A stretch of 64,000 bases of DNA from CAYUJH01 sp964394585. Its GTDB lineage: Bacteria; Bacteroidota; Bacteroidia; Cytophagales; Flammeovirgaceae. The notes under the pieces were generated by a model. The model was given only the letters and a program-made list of their open reading frames with translations. It was not told the origin of the DNA and ran no database searches. The stretch's first letter is position 1. The number at the start of each line of letters is the position of its first letter. Below are positions 53,716-62,942 of this stretch, piece by piece. The stretch lies in NCBI GenBank assembly GCA_964394585.1, contig CAYMYI010000001.1:1-64000 (forward strand), written 5' to 3'. The position numbers and the translations under genes were made by a program.

Positions 53716-53745
53716 TTTGTCATTCTACTGAAGCAAGATGCTTGC

Positions 53746-54558
53746 TCATACGCAAGCATCGTACAGTGTTTTCGCCAATAGGGCATCAAGATCTTGGTCT
53801 ACCAACAAATGCCCTTTATCCATTACATGCAGGGTAGCGCACAGTAAGGGCGCGGCAAACTGTTCTCCTCCTTTTACCGGAATTACCTCGTCGCGGATAC
53901 CGTAGAACATTTCTACAGGAATTTCTCGCGCATTTAGCAACGATTGGATGTGGGAAAGATCCGGCACAAATGCATGTACTGAATCGTAAATTCGAAAAAA
54001 GCGTAAACGTTGTTCTTTGGTATAAAAATGATTAAAGGTGAAATCGTGTAAGAATTTAGAGAGGAGTTTCAAACGGAAGGCGATGCGAACAATCGCAAAG
54101 AACAAAGGAGGAATTTGCATAAAAAATTTGATAATGCGGACAAGCCAACGCGGTGTTGAAATTACATCGTACAACTGATGGGTCAGGATACCATCAGGTG
54201 CCAATAGATACACCTTATCGAGTTCATCGGCAAATTTAGGAATCATCGTAAGTGTTATTTTCCCTCCCATGCTGTAGCCCATAAGAGTGATCCGCGTTTT
54301 TTGTTCCCTCTGCATTACGAGGCGGATAATCTGTTCAATATCTTGTTGGGTAAAGATGCCTTCTTTCCATTGAGTATCGCCGTGGTAAGGAAAGCTTAGG
54401 GCATACACCGTGTATTTTTGAGAGAGCGAGGGGGCTAAATGCCGAAATAAGCGGGCATTATCGCCAAACCCGTGCATTGCCACTAGCAAGTGGTCGCCAT
54501 TGCCAAATTTTAAACATTCAATTTTAGATTGCCGATAAGGCAGGTATATAGTTTCCAT
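53746..54558 (-). CDS. Alpha/beta hydrolase
   Basis: The 270-residue protein has the alpha/beta-hydrolase fold: oxyanion segment VAMHGFGDNARLF (about 26-38), the nucleophile elbow GYSMGG (Ser96), and a late Asp in YGIRDEVIPVKGG (about 222-234) with His near the end in VMDKGHLLVD. The substrate is unknown. It converges on pstB and has its own unit upstream of the thiolase terminator. Confidence 0.88.
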   Translation of the reverse strand: METIYLPYRQSKIECLKFGNGDHLLVAMHGFGDNARLFRHLAPSLSQKYTVYALSFPYHGDTQWKEGIFTQQDIEQIIRLVMQREQKTRITLMGYSMGGKITLTMIPKFADELDKVYLLAPDGILTHQLYDVISTPRWLVRIIKFFMQIPPLFFAIVRIAFRLKLLSKFLHDFTFNHFYTKEQRLRFFRIYDSVHAFVPDLSHIQSLLNAREIPVEMFYGIRDEVIPVKGGEQFAAPLLCATLHVMDKGHLLVDQDLDALLAKTLYDACV

Positions 54559-54593
54559 GAAGATTAGGTTAAGATTCTTTAGGGCAAAAGGAA

Positions 54594-54637
54594 AACATAA
54601 AAAAGCCAGTGGAACGGGAAGATCGCACTGGCTTTTG
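54594..54637 (-). terminator. Intrinsic terminator after the thiolase gene
   Basis: A perfect 11-bp stem (54601-54611 with 54626-54636, AAAAGCCAGTG/CACTGGCTTTT) with a 14-nt loop lies 39 bp past the thiolase stop on the minus strand and is followed by a T stretch. It ends the beta-oxidation operon. Confidence 0.85.
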
Positions 54638-54675
54638 TGGTATTGCTTCCCCTTTTAGCACTTGGGGAAAAAAGG

Positions 54676-55851
54676 TTAGCTAAGTAGCTCGTAAATGCCG
54701 GCAACCCCTTGTCCACCACCTACGCAGGCAGTTACCATACCGTACTTCTGTTTGCGGCGGCGCATCTCGTTAAAGAGTTGCACCGATAATTTAGCACCGG
54801 TACAGCCTAGCGGGTGCCCAAGTGCCACAGCTCCCCCATTCACATTAACAATATCAGGGTTTAAGTCGGCAGCTTTCATTACCGCCAACGATTGTGCGGC
54901 AAAAGCTTCGTTCAGTTCAATCTGCTCGATGTCGTTCAGCTTTAGGTCAGCTTGTTTCAACGCTTTCGGAATGGCATCTTTCGGCCCTATACCCATAATT
55001 CGTGGGTTCACTCCTGCCGAAGCATAAGAAACTAAACGAGCAATAGGCTCTAGGTTAAACTCTTTCACCATTCGCTCCGACATCACCATTACGAAGGCAG
55101 CGCCATCGGACGTTTGCGAAGAATTACCTGCGGTTACCTGTCCCCCATTTTTGAACGCCGGACGTAGTTTCCCAAGCCCTTCCACCGTACTTTTTCGAGG
55201 TCCTTCATCGGTATCTACTACGTACTCGCGCGTTTCTTTTTTACCTTCTGCATTGAGGAACGTTTCCTTTACATTAATCGGTACGATATCGTCTTTAAAC
55301 TTCCCTTCTGCAATAGCTTTCAGGGCTTTTTCATGCGATTTTACCGAAAACTCATCTGCCATTTCGCGCGTAATGTCGTACTCTTTTGCCAACTCTTCGG
55401 CAGTAAGCCCCATGCTGAGGTAATATTCTGGATGTTCTTCGGCAAGTCGATAGTTCAAAGCGGTTTTGTAACCCAGCATAGGCACCATCGACATCGACTC
55501 GGTACCACCGGCGATAATGCAATCTGCCATGCCCGCATTAATTTTTGCACTTGCCAATGCGATTGCCTCTAGCCCTGAGCCGCAATAGCGGTTTACAATC
55601 ATGCCGGGCACATCGGTAGTATCGAATGCAAGTAGCGAAATCATACGTCCCATTTGCATTCCTTGTTCTGCTTCGGGGATTGCACACCCACAAATTAGGT
55701 CGTCCACTTGCTTATTTTCCAATCCGGGCACTTGCGCCATCAAATGTTTGATTACATCGGCAGCTAAATCATCGGGGCGATAGAAACGAAAGCCTCCTTT
55801 TTTTGCCTTTCCTACGGCAGTTCTATATCCTTTTACAATATATGCGTTCAT
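54676..55851 (-). CDS. fadA: Acetyl-CoA acyltransferase (3-ketoacyl-CoA thiolase)
   Basis: The enzyme performs the last step of beta-oxidation, splitting 3-ketoacyl-CoA with CoA. The 391-residue sequence has the thiolase catalytic residues: nucleophile Cys90 (NRYCGSGLEA), His346 (GHPLGCTGA) and Cys376 (TACVGGGQG). Length is standard. It follows the FadN-type multifunctional gene by 66 bp on the same strand. Confidence 0.95.
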   Translation of the reverse strand: MNAYIVKGYRTAVGKAKKGGFRFYRPDDLAADVIKHLMAQVPGLENKQVDDLICGCAIPEAEQGMQMGRMISLLAFDTTDVPGMIVNRYCGSGLEAIALASAKINAGMADCIIAGGTESMSMVPMLGYKTALNYRLAEEHPEYYLSMGLTAEELAKEYDITREMADEFSVKSHEKALKAIAEGKFKDDIVPINVKETFLNAEGKKETREYVVDTDEGPRKSTVEGLGKLRPAFKNGGQVTAGNSSQTSDGAAFVMVMSERMVKEFNLEPIARLVSYASAGVNPRIMGIGPKDAIPKALKQADLKLNDIEQIELNEAFAAQSLAVMKAADLNPDIVNVNGGAVALGHPLGCTGAKLSVQLFNEMRRRKQKYGMVTACVGGGQGVAGIYELLS

Positions 55852-55917
55852 AATAATTCGTCTTTAAAGGTTTGTGTAAAATTGAATTAGGTGAATGGTT
55901 CGTATACAGAACACCGA

Positions 55918-58323
55918 TTAGTTGCGAAGCGGTTTCCCTTTAAATAAGATGCTATGGATACGCTCAAGCGTTTTCGGTTCGCCGGTTAGGCTCAAGAAAG
56001 CCTCTCTTTCCAAATCCAATAAGTATTGTTCCGATACTTCGGTAGGCTGCGATAAATCGCCACCGTTGATTACGTAATTGAGTTTTTGCGCTACTTTCGC
56101 ATCGTGTTCGCTAGCGTAATTCGCATAACGCATACCTGCTACTGCAGCCGCAAACGTTGCAATGCCAGCTTTACCCTGTACTTTAATATTGGTGGCTTGC
56201 ACTGGTTGCGTATACCCTGCCTCAGCCAATTCAATAGCACGTTGCTTAGCATCGCTTAACAAGCGTGCCCGATTTAAGGTTACCCTTCCTTTTGAATTGA
56301 TGTAGTCCATCGCCATCGCTTCGTGAGCCGAAGTAGCCACTTTTGCCGTAGCAATATTGGTGAAATATTTTTCTAAGATATTAAATTCAGGATCTCCTTT
56401 TCCATATTGTAAAGAGGCGCGAAGAGCCATTTCTTTGGTTCCACCACCCGCAGGGATTACCCCTACGCCAAACTCTACCAAGCCCATGTAGGTTTCGGCA
56501 TGTGCCTGAATGGCATCGCAGTGCATGGAAAGTTCGCAACCACCACCAAGCGCCAAGCCTGCCGTTGCGGCTACTACTGGAATGCTCGAATAACGTGCAC
56601 GCATCATAGTATTTTGGAACTGGGCAATCATCATGTTGATTTCGTCGAACTCTTGCTCGCCGGCATACATGAATATCATGGCGAGGTTAGCGCCTGCGGA
56701 AAACTGGGCGGCTTCGTTTCCAATTACCAGCCCGCGATAGTCTTTTTCTGCTAGGGCGATTGCCGTATTGATTCCTTCTACTACTTCGGCACCAATCGAA
56801 TTCATTTTGGTGTGGAGCTCTAAGCCAAGGATGCCATCGCCGAGGTCGAAGACAGACGTACCTGCATTACCCCAAACCTTTTTGTTTTCGCGAAGCGTAT
56901 CGAGCAGGATTAACCCTTCAGTACCAGGAATTACTTTGTACGATTTCGACGGGATGTCGTAGTATTTTTTCAGACCATTTTCTGATTTGAAGAACGATTC
57001 TGCACCGCTTTCCAACATCTCGTACACCCATGCGGCAGGTTTTTCGCCGGCGGCTTCCATCTTAGCAACGGTTTCTTTCACTCCGAGCACATCCCAAGTA
57101 GCAAATGGCCCAAGCTCCCAACCGAAGCCAGCACATACGGCTTGGTCGATGCGGTACGTTTCATCTGAAATTTCGGGGATTCGGAACGAGCAGTAGCGGA
57201 ATAAATCGTAGAAAATTGAGCGGTAGAACTCCCCTGCCCGATCGTCGAAGTTTGCTAATAGCTTAATCCGTTCTTGTAGGCTATCAATTTCTTTCGCTTT
57301 GGCAAGGGCATCGAACGATGCTTTCGTTGTCGCGCCGTATTCAAAGGTTTTAAGGTCAAGTTCTAAAATAACGCGCTTGCCTTTTTCGTCTTTACTCTTT
57401 TTGTAATATCCCTGTCCGGATTTATCGCCTAACCATTTGCGATCGTACACTTCCTGCACAATTTTCGGAAGTTTGAACTTCTCGCGCGATTCGTCTTCGG
57501 TAAGCGCTGCGTATAAGTTGTTCGATACGTTGACCATCGTATCGAGACCTACCACATCGGTGGTGCGGAACGTAGCCGATTTTGCCCGACCAATTACCGG
57601 GCCGGTAAGTTTATCTACTTCGTTTACGGTAAGTCCCATCGCTTCGATGGTATGCATCCCCGACATGATGGCATATACGCCCACACGGTTCGCAATAAAC
57701 GCAGGAGTATCTTTACAAAGTACCGTTTCTTTTCCTAAGAACAGATCTCCATAGTGCATCAAGAAATCGATAATGGCGGGGTCTGTTTCAGGGCCAGGGA
57801 TAATTTCGAGCAATCGGAGGTAGCGTGGCGGGTTGAAGAAGTGAGTGCCGCAGAAGTGCTTGCGGAAATCGTCGCTCCGTCCTTGAGTCATCATATGCAT
57901 TGGAATCCCCGAAGTATTTGAAGTGATGAGTGTACCCGACTTGCGGAATTTCTCTACTTGTTCAAACACTTTCTGCTTAATATCAAGCCGCTCTACCACT
58001 ACCTCGATGGTCCAATCGCATTCGGCAATGCGTGGCATGTCATCGTCGAAATTACCTGTTTCGATGAGGCGAACTGCACTTTTATCGAATAATGGCGAAG
58101 GGTTGGATTTCACGGCAAAAGCCAGGGCATCGTTCACAATGCGGTTGCTGACTGCAGGCGTTTCAAGGGTAAGCCCCATTGCTTTTTCTTTATCGTTCAG
58201 TTCACGAGGAACGATATCGAGCAAGAGCACATTTACACCAATGTTGGCGAAATGGCAGGCTATGCGTGAACCCATCACTCCTGAACCTAACACGGCTACT
58301 TTCTTAATGCTTCTGTTTTTCAT
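55918..58323 (-). CDS. fadN: 3-hydroxyacyl-CoA dehydrogenase/enoyl-CoA hydratase (FadN type)
   Basis: This 801-residue enzyme combines two beta-oxidation steps. The dehydrogenase part comes first: NAD-binding VAVLGSGVMGSRIACHFAN (about 9-27), catalytic-region GTHFFNPPRYLRLLEIIPG, and two C-terminal 3HCDH domains (about 195-440). The enoyl-CoA hydratase/isomerase part follows (about 490-690; NEAAQFSAGANLAMI and GLALGGGCELSMHCD), the oxyanion-hole segments of crotonases. The order dehydrogenase then hydratase matches Bacillus FadN and is the reverse of E. coli FadB. It is cotranscribed with the thiolase. Confidence 0.93.
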   Translation of the reverse strand: MKNRSIKKVAVLGSGVMGSRIACHFANIGVNVLLLDIVPRELNDKEKAMGLTLETPAVSNRIVNDALAFAVKSNPSPLFDKSAVRLIETGNFDDDMPRIAECDWTIEVVVERLDIKQKVFEQVEKFRKSGTLITSNTSGIPMHMMTQGRSDDFRKHFCGTHFFNPPRYLRLLEIIPGPETDPAIIDFLMHYGDLFLGKETVLCKDTPAFIANRVGVYAIMSGMHTIEAMGLTVNEVDKLTGPVIGRAKSATFRTTDVVGLDTMVNVSNNLYAALTEDESREKFKLPKIVQEVYDRKWLGDKSGQGYYKKSKDEKGKRVILELDLKTFEYGATTKASFDALAKAKEIDSLQERIKLLANFDDRAGEFYRSIFYDLFRYCSFRIPEISDETYRIDQAVCAGFGWELGPFATWDVLGVKETVAKMEAAGEKPAAWVYEMLESGAESFFKSENGLKKYYDIPSKSYKVIPGTEGLILLDTLRENKKVWGNAGTSVFDLGDGILGLELHTKMNSIGAEVVEGINTAIALAEKDYRGLVIGNEAAQFSAGANLAMIFMYAGEQEFDEINMMIAQFQNTMMRARYSSIPVVAATAGLALGGGCELSMHCDAIQAHAETYMGLVEFGVGVIPAGGGTKEMALRASLQYGKGDPEFNILEKYFTNIATAKVATSAHEAMAMDYINSKGRVTLNRARLLSDAKQRAIELAEAGYTQPVQATNIKVQGKAGIATFAAAVAGMRYANYASEHDAKVAQKLNYVINGGDLSQPTEVSEQYLLDLEREAFLSLTGEPKTLERIHSILFKGKPLRN

Positions 58324-58404
58324 TGTTTAGATTGGTTAAAATTTGATGATGTATGATTTTTCCTATTTACTAGTTGAACTTAAATGCATTCTAGGGTTGG
58401 AGTA

Positions 58405-58917
58405 CTACGGCTTAAATAGTTCGTCGGTAATGCCTTCGGCAGCGAGTTTGACTTTTACTTCGCTCAGGATTTCAGTATCGTAATTTTCAATCACATGATG
58501 AATTTTATCGATTACTTGAAAAAACACGGCTAGCTCTTCTGCATTAATGATCTGCTCTAATTTCCGGTGAAACGCTTTAACCGTTTGCCGCGATAGCTCT
58601 CGTTTCAACTTACCTTTTTCGGTAAGGTGGATGATTACCTTCCGCTTATCCCCTTCATCAGATCGGCGTTCAATCAACTCGTTTTCTTCCAACGATTTGA
58701 GCATACGTGTTAAGCTTCGCGCCTCCATGCCCATCAACGGAGCAATTTTAGTGGCTGGCGTTCCCTGCTCCCGGTCGATATTGAGTAAAACAAACCCTAA
58801 GGAATGGGTAATCCCATAATCTGCGCCTAGCATGTTATACATTTTAGAAATCGACAACCATGCTGCCTTAATGCTAAAGTCAACCGATTGTCGCTTCTTA
58901 TCTTCTTTTACAGGCAT
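58405..58917 (-). CDS. MarR family transcriptional regulator
   Basis: The 170-residue regulator has the MarR winged helix: IDREQGTPATKIAPLMGMEA, the recognition helix with RSLTRMLKSLEENELIERR, and the wing RSDEGDKRKVIIHLTEKG. The N-terminal and C-terminal helices dimerise. It precedes the FadN-type and thiolase genes on the same strand (81 bp gap) and probably regulates them in response to an acyl-CoA or fatty acid. A perfect palindrome lies inside its own promoter (58975-58988), suggesting autoregulation. Confidence 0.9.
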   Translation of the reverse strand: MPVKEDKKRQSVDFSIKAAWLSISKMYNMLGADYGITHSLGFVLLNIDREQGTPATKIAPLMGMEARSLTRMLKSLEENELIERRSDEGDKRKVIIHLTEKGKLKRELSRQTVKAFHRKLEQIINAEELAVFFQVIDKIHHVIENYDTEILSEVKVKLAAEGITDELFKP

Positions 58918-59269
58918 GTGATCCGTTCTTTTTAATGATAGTTTGTATGTGTTGTAACAAATATAGAAAATTTATTATGCATGCATAACAAATTAAAAAA
59001 ATTAACCGATTCTACTAAAAGCCTACACTCACTAAAAATAAGAGTACTCTCCATACAGCAAAAGCGAATTTACCCAAGCGTAGGAAGCTACAGTAATCAT
59101 GATGAATGCTTGGTTAAGGTGTTTTCCAAAATGCTCCCCTTTTAAATCATTTATATCAATAGATCAGAAAAAGAGAAGTTCTTAATGCCATATTAAATGA
59201 TAAAAAGCACTCAATTACCTAAATCTTGGTGTATTTTTGAAGTGAACCCTCACCAACCATTGTATCACT
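58918..59269. other. Divergent intergenic region between marR and an unknown membrane protein
   Basis: The region holds the MarR promoter and operator at its left end. From about 58993 to 59269 I see no gene or clear promoter; any signal for the plus-strand gene starting at 59270 must lie there. Confidence 0.5.
58958..58992 (-). promoter_or_regulatory. Promoter of the MarR gene containing a palindromic operator
   Basis: Read on the minus strand, TTTG (58992-58989) is followed after 23 bp by TATATTTG (58965-58958), an exact Bacteroidota -7 element. The perfect 14-bp palindrome TTATGCATGCATAA (58975-58988) lies wholly in the spacer and abuts the -33 TTTG. This is where a MarR dimer would block RNA polymerase. 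The predicted start lies about 34 bp before the start codon. Confidence 0.6.
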
Positions 59270-60277
59270 ATGCTGTCGATTCCGAATCGCGCAAACCTCA
59301 CATTTCTTGTACCCCTTGGTATCTTTCTTTTTTCGGTAGGTCTGAGTTGCTCGCCAATACTCAACACTCATCCCGAACTTGCCATCGGTATTACATATGA
59401 TCTTGCGCTACTCACACCTTTGGCGTATTTGTGGGTAATTTGGAAAAAAGAAGTTCCTAAAATCACGATTGTACCTGTATTTGTTGTTGGAGTATTTACA
59501 GCCAACGCAATCTTGCCTGATTCACAACAAATGCATGTAGACTTATTAAAAAACTATCTTTTACCGCTACTAGAGCTAGGCGTTATTGGGTTTATTGGAT
59601 TTACCGTATACCAAATGCAGCGCAAAATCACACAACATGCGGCAGTTGACTACGATACGTACCAAGCCATACGTCTTGCCGCACTCGACACTGTAAAATC
59701 GCCTAAAATTGCCCAATTGCTTGCCTCTGAAATCGCTATGATATACTACTCGTTTTCTTGGCGGAAAAAGAAAAACTCCTCGCCTTTACAGTTTACAAAC
59801 TTCAAAAAAAGTGGTGCAGTCCCTTTCTTTTACACTGTATTGTTTATTGTTGCTATCGAAACTGCCGTATTGCACTTACTTTTGGTAGAATGGAATGGAG
59901 TAATCGCTTGGGTACTCACGCTCAGCAGTATGTATGCAGGTATTCAATTATTTGGGCATGTACAAGCACTCCGGTTGCGTCCTCATACTTTCAACAATGA
60001 TTCTTTGCAACTGCGCTATGGCATCATGGGCGATATAGCCATTCCTTACCAAGCTATCGAACGGATAGAAGCTACTTCGGGACCTTTATCAAACCAACAG
60101 AAAACTGTAAAGCTTGCTTTATTTAAAGATTTTGAAGCTCACAACATAGTCATTTACTGTAAAACCCCTCAACAGGTGCACAAACTATATGGTTTAAAAG
60201 CAGAAAGCTGTGTAATTCTTTGCTATGTCGATGATAAGGAGAACTTCATCAGTTCTATTCAAGAAAGAATATTATAA
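59270..60277 (+). CDS. Membrane protein of unknown function
   Basis: The 335-residue protein is not one I recognise. It has about four membrane segments in the N-terminal third (about 9-27, 40-57, 66-83, 97-113), two more near 183-222 (VPFFYTVLFIVAIETAVLHL, AWVLTLSSMYAGIQLF), and a cytoplasmic C-terminal domain (about 230-335; LQLRYGIMGDIAIPYQAIER, FKDFEAHNIVIYC) resembling a small PH-like beta domain often found after such helices. It is 15 bp before ispD and shares the operon with ispD, murQ and the glutamyl-Q synthetase gene. Confidence 0.7.
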   Translation: MLSIPNRANLTFLVPLGIFLFSVGLSCSPILNTHPELAIGITYDLALLTPLAYLWVIWKKEVPKITIVPVFVVGVFTANAILPDSQQMHVDLLKNYLLPLLELGVIGFIGFTVYQMQRKITQHAAVDYDTYQAIRLAALDTVKSPKIAQLLASEIAMIYYSFSWRKKKNSSPLQFTNFKKSGAVPFFYTVLFIVAIETAVLHLLLVEWNGVIAWVLTLSSMYAGIQLFGHVQALRLRPHTFNNDSLQLRYGIMGDIAIPYQAIERIEATSGPLSNQQKTVKLALFKDFEAHNIVIYCKTPQQVHKLYGLKAESCVILCYVDDKENFISSIQERIL

Positions 60278-60292
60278 AAACCTATAAATGAA

Positions 60293-60994
60293 ATGATACA
60301 GGCACGCTATGCTATCATTGTGGCAGGAGGTAAAGGCACACGCATGGGGAGCCAAATCCCTAAACAGTTTTTACCGATAGCAGGTAAACCCGTCCTAATG
60401 CACACTCTAGAGCGGTTTGCACAAGCAAAAACAACTATTTCGGTGGTGCTGGTGCTTCCTCAAAATCAGTTTGAGCCATGGGAAGCCTTATGCAAAAAGT
60501 ATCGGTTTACGCTACCTCACCAATGTGTGATAGGAGGTGCTACACGTACTGAATCGGTATTCAACGGACTGCAGGTTTTGCCCGAGCAAGGGCTTGTTGC
60601 CGTACACGATGGAGTTAGGCCGCTGGTATCCGACGCACTCATCGAACGAGCTTACCAAACTGCTGCTGCCAAAGGGAATGCCATTGCTGCCGTTCCGCTG
60701 AAAGATTCGATCCGCCAACTACACCCCGATGGCACGAGCTATGCGGTCGATCGGTCGATGTTTCAGTTGGTACAAACGCCCCAAACGTTTCAATTAGCAC
60801 TATTCAAAGAAGCCTATCGGCAGGCAATGCAAAGCGCGCAAACCTTTACCGACGACGCCAGTGTTGCCGAAGCTGCCGGGCATACCATTCACTTAGTATC
60901 CGGCGACTACCAAAATATCAAAATTACCACCCCCGAAGATCTGCAATTTGCCGAAGCTTTTCTAAGGTTTCCTCAAACACATCCCCACCAATAA
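60293..60994 (+). CDS. ispD: 2-C-methyl-D-erythritol 4-phosphate cytidylyltransferase
   Basis: IspD activates methylerythritol phosphate with CTP in the non-mevalonate isoprenoid pathway. The 233-residue sequence has the nucleotide-binding start AIIVAGGKGTRMGSQIPKQF (about 7-26), the family motif GGATRTESVFNGL (about 80-92), VAVHDGVRPLVS (about 100-111) and QTPQTFQ with TDDASVAEAAG before GDYQNIKITTPEDL. These cover the CTP and substrate sites. It is 12 bp before murQ. Confidence 0.95.
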   Translation: MIQARYAIIVAGGKGTRMGSQIPKQFLPIAGKPVLMHTLERFAQAKTTISVVLVLPQNQFEPWEALCKKYRFTLPHQCVIGGATRTESVFNGLQVLPEQGLVAVHDGVRPLVSDALIERAYQTAAAKGNAIAAVPLKDSIRQLHPDGTSYAVDRSMFQLVQTPQTFQLALFKEAYRQAMQSAQTFTDDASVAEAAGHTIHLVSGDYQNIKITTPEDLQFAEAFLRFPQTHPHQ

Positions 60995-61006
60995 ATCATC
61001 ATTGCT

Positions 61007-61825
61007 ATGAGCGAATTCATCAAAACTACCGAGCAAACCTCAGCACATACCGACTTGGAAAAAAAAACGGTAGCGGAACTGCTTGCCGCTATTAACCAAG
61101 AAGACCATAGCGTTCCGCAGGCAGTTGCTCAGGCGCTTCCTGCTATTACCTCGTTTGTAGAAGCACTTATACCTCGTTTTAAAGCGGGTGGTCGCTTATT
61201 TTACATAGGCGCGGGTACAAGCGGCCGACTTGGTATTTTAGATGCCTCGGAAATTCCGCCAACGTATGGCATGCCACACGACCGCGTAGTTGGACTGATT
61301 GCCGGGGGCGATCGAGCGATTCGGAAGGCGGTAGAATTTGCCGAAGATAGTATGGAGGTGGCACAAAAAGATTTGGAAACCTACCGACTCACCCCCAACG
61401 ATACGGTAGTAGGCATTGCCGCTTCGGGCACTACGCCGTATGTGATTGGTGGTGTGCAGTATGCCCAACAATGCGGGGCACTTACGGCGTGCATCACCAA
61501 CAATGCAGGCGCTCCGCTAAGCCAAGAAGTAACCTTTCCCATAGAAGTAGTGGTAGGGTCTGAGTTTGTAACTGGAAGCACACGTATGAAAAGTGGTACA
61601 GCTCAGAAACTTGTTTTGAACATGATTTCCACCGCCTTAATGATTCAGATTGGGCGCGTAAAAGGCAATAAAATGGTGAATATGCAACTGAACAACCAAA
61701 AATTAGTACAACGCGGCATCCGCTTTTTAGTAGAAGAACTTGCTATTACTGAACAAGCCGCAGCTCAACTCCTTGAAAAACACGGTTCGGTTAAAGAAGC
61801 GATGCGCAGTTTTAATACTCAATAA
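61007..61825 (+). CDS. murQ: N-acetylmuramic acid 6-phosphate etherase
   Basis: MurQ cleaves the lactyl ether of MurNAc-6-phosphate to GlcNAc-6-phosphate, feeding wall-derived sugar to metabolism. The 272-residue protein has the SIS fold with signature FYIGAGTSGRLGILDASEIP then PTYG (about 65-85); the Glu of DASEIPPT is the catalytic acid. SGTTPYVIGG and GSTRMKSGTAQKLVLNMIST (about 190-209) are also diagnostic. It lies between ispD and the glutamyl-Q synthetase gene. Confidence 0.93.
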   Translation: MSEFIKTTEQTSAHTDLEKKTVAELLAAINQEDHSVPQAVAQALPAITSFVEALIPRFKAGGRLFYIGAGTSGRLGILDASEIPPTYGMPHDRVVGLIAGGDRAIRKAVEFAEDSMEVAQKDLETYRLTPNDTVVGIAASGTTPYVIGGVQYAQQCGALTACITNNAGAPLSQEVTFPIEVVVGSEFVTGSTRMKSGTAQKLVLNMISTALMIQIGRVKGNKMVNMQLNNQKLVQRGIRFLVEELAITEQAAAQLLEKHGSVKEAMRSFNTQ

Positions 61826-61834
61826 CTCGTGCTA

Positions 61835-62743
61835 ATGTCTGCGTTTCCCAATCCTTTGCGCACACGCTTTGCCCCTACGCCTAGCGGCTTTTTGCACATT
61901 GGCAATGCGTTTTCTTTTTTAGTAACGTGGCTCATCGCCCGGCGGCAAAAAGGTTCTATCCTTCTGCGCATCGACGACCTCGATGCCGCTAGAATGCGCC
62001 CCGAATATGTGCAAGATATTTTTGATTCGATAGCCTGGCTTGGGCTTACTTACGACGAAGGTCCCACTTCGCTACACCAATTTCAAGCTGCCTATTCTCA
62101 GCATACACGCCTCGCGTTGTATCAACAATACTTACGCCGGCTCATTGCCACAGAAAACACCTTTTACTGCCGTTGTTCTCGCAAACAAATACAGGAACGT
62201 AGCCCCGATGGGCAATACCCCATGACCTGCCGCCAATACCATTACACACGAACTGAAGGAAAAACTGCACTTCGAGTAATCACACCGCAACATGATAGCA
62301 TCGTTTCAATACCAGATATCTATTCTCCTCAAACAGTAGATTTGTACCGCTCCATGCGCGACTTTGTAGTGCAACGGAAAGATGGACTCCCTGCTTACCA
62401 AATTGCCTCCCTTGCCGATGATGCTCATTTCCGAATTAACTTTGTGGTACGAGGCATCGATTTGTGGGAATCGACTGCTGCTCAACGCTATTTGGCTAGG
62501 CTACTAGCAGAAGACTCATTCCTTGCCCTCCGTTTTTACCATCATCCTTTACTGCTCAACGAAAATGGGGAAAAACTCTCAAAGTCGGCAGGGGTTACGG
62601 CTTTGCAGTCGCTTCGGGCTGAAGGTATCAGACCTCAAAAAATATATCAACTAGTTTGCCGGCAATACCGCCTTCCGCTATCGGCAGCTTCATCATTATC
62701 ATCGCTACTCGATGCCTTTTCCGCACTGCCCTTCATGCACTAG
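61835..62743 (+). CDS. gluQ: Glutamyl-Q tRNA(Asp) synthetase (GluQ-RS/YadB type)
   Basis: The ATG at 61835 gives 302 residues, the size of YadB; GTG at 61829 is an alternative. The class I synthetase motifs are present: RFAPTPSGFLHIGNAFS (HIGH-like HIGN) and NGEKLSKSAG (KMSKS-like). A zinc-site-like set of cysteines (FYCRCSRKQ and YPMTCRQY) is typical. The anticodon-binding domain of full GluRS is absent. The enzyme attaches glutamate to the queuosine of tRNA(Asp). It is 3-9 bp downstream of murQ. Confidence 0.92.
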   Translation: MSAFPNPLRTRFAPTPSGFLHIGNAFSFLVTWLIARRQKGSILLRIDDLDAARMRPEYVQDIFDSIAWLGLTYDEGPTSLHQFQAAYSQHTRLALYQQYLRRLIATENTFYCRCSRKQIQERSPDGQYPMTCRQYHYTRTEGKTALRVITPQHDSIVSIPDIYSPQTVDLYRSMRDFVVQRKDGLPAYQIASLADDAHFRINFVVRGIDLWESTAAQRYLARLLAEDSFLALRFYHHPLLLNENGEKLSKSAGVTALQSLRAEGIRPQKIYQLVCRQYRLPLSAASSLSSLLDAFSALPFMH

Positions 62744-62942
62744 CCTCTGCCTTCTCCTTATAGAAAAGCGACAGGGTTTACCGACCGAAATCGCACAGTT
62801 CCTTACAGTATCGGACAAGAAAGAACAATCAAAAGCATATAGCAATTAACTGATTTTAAATCAATTAAAACCAAGTGGTGTTACTATTGATGTACGAGTT
62901 CATATTTTTTCATCCTCCTCATTTATTTAAATCGCAGCAATT

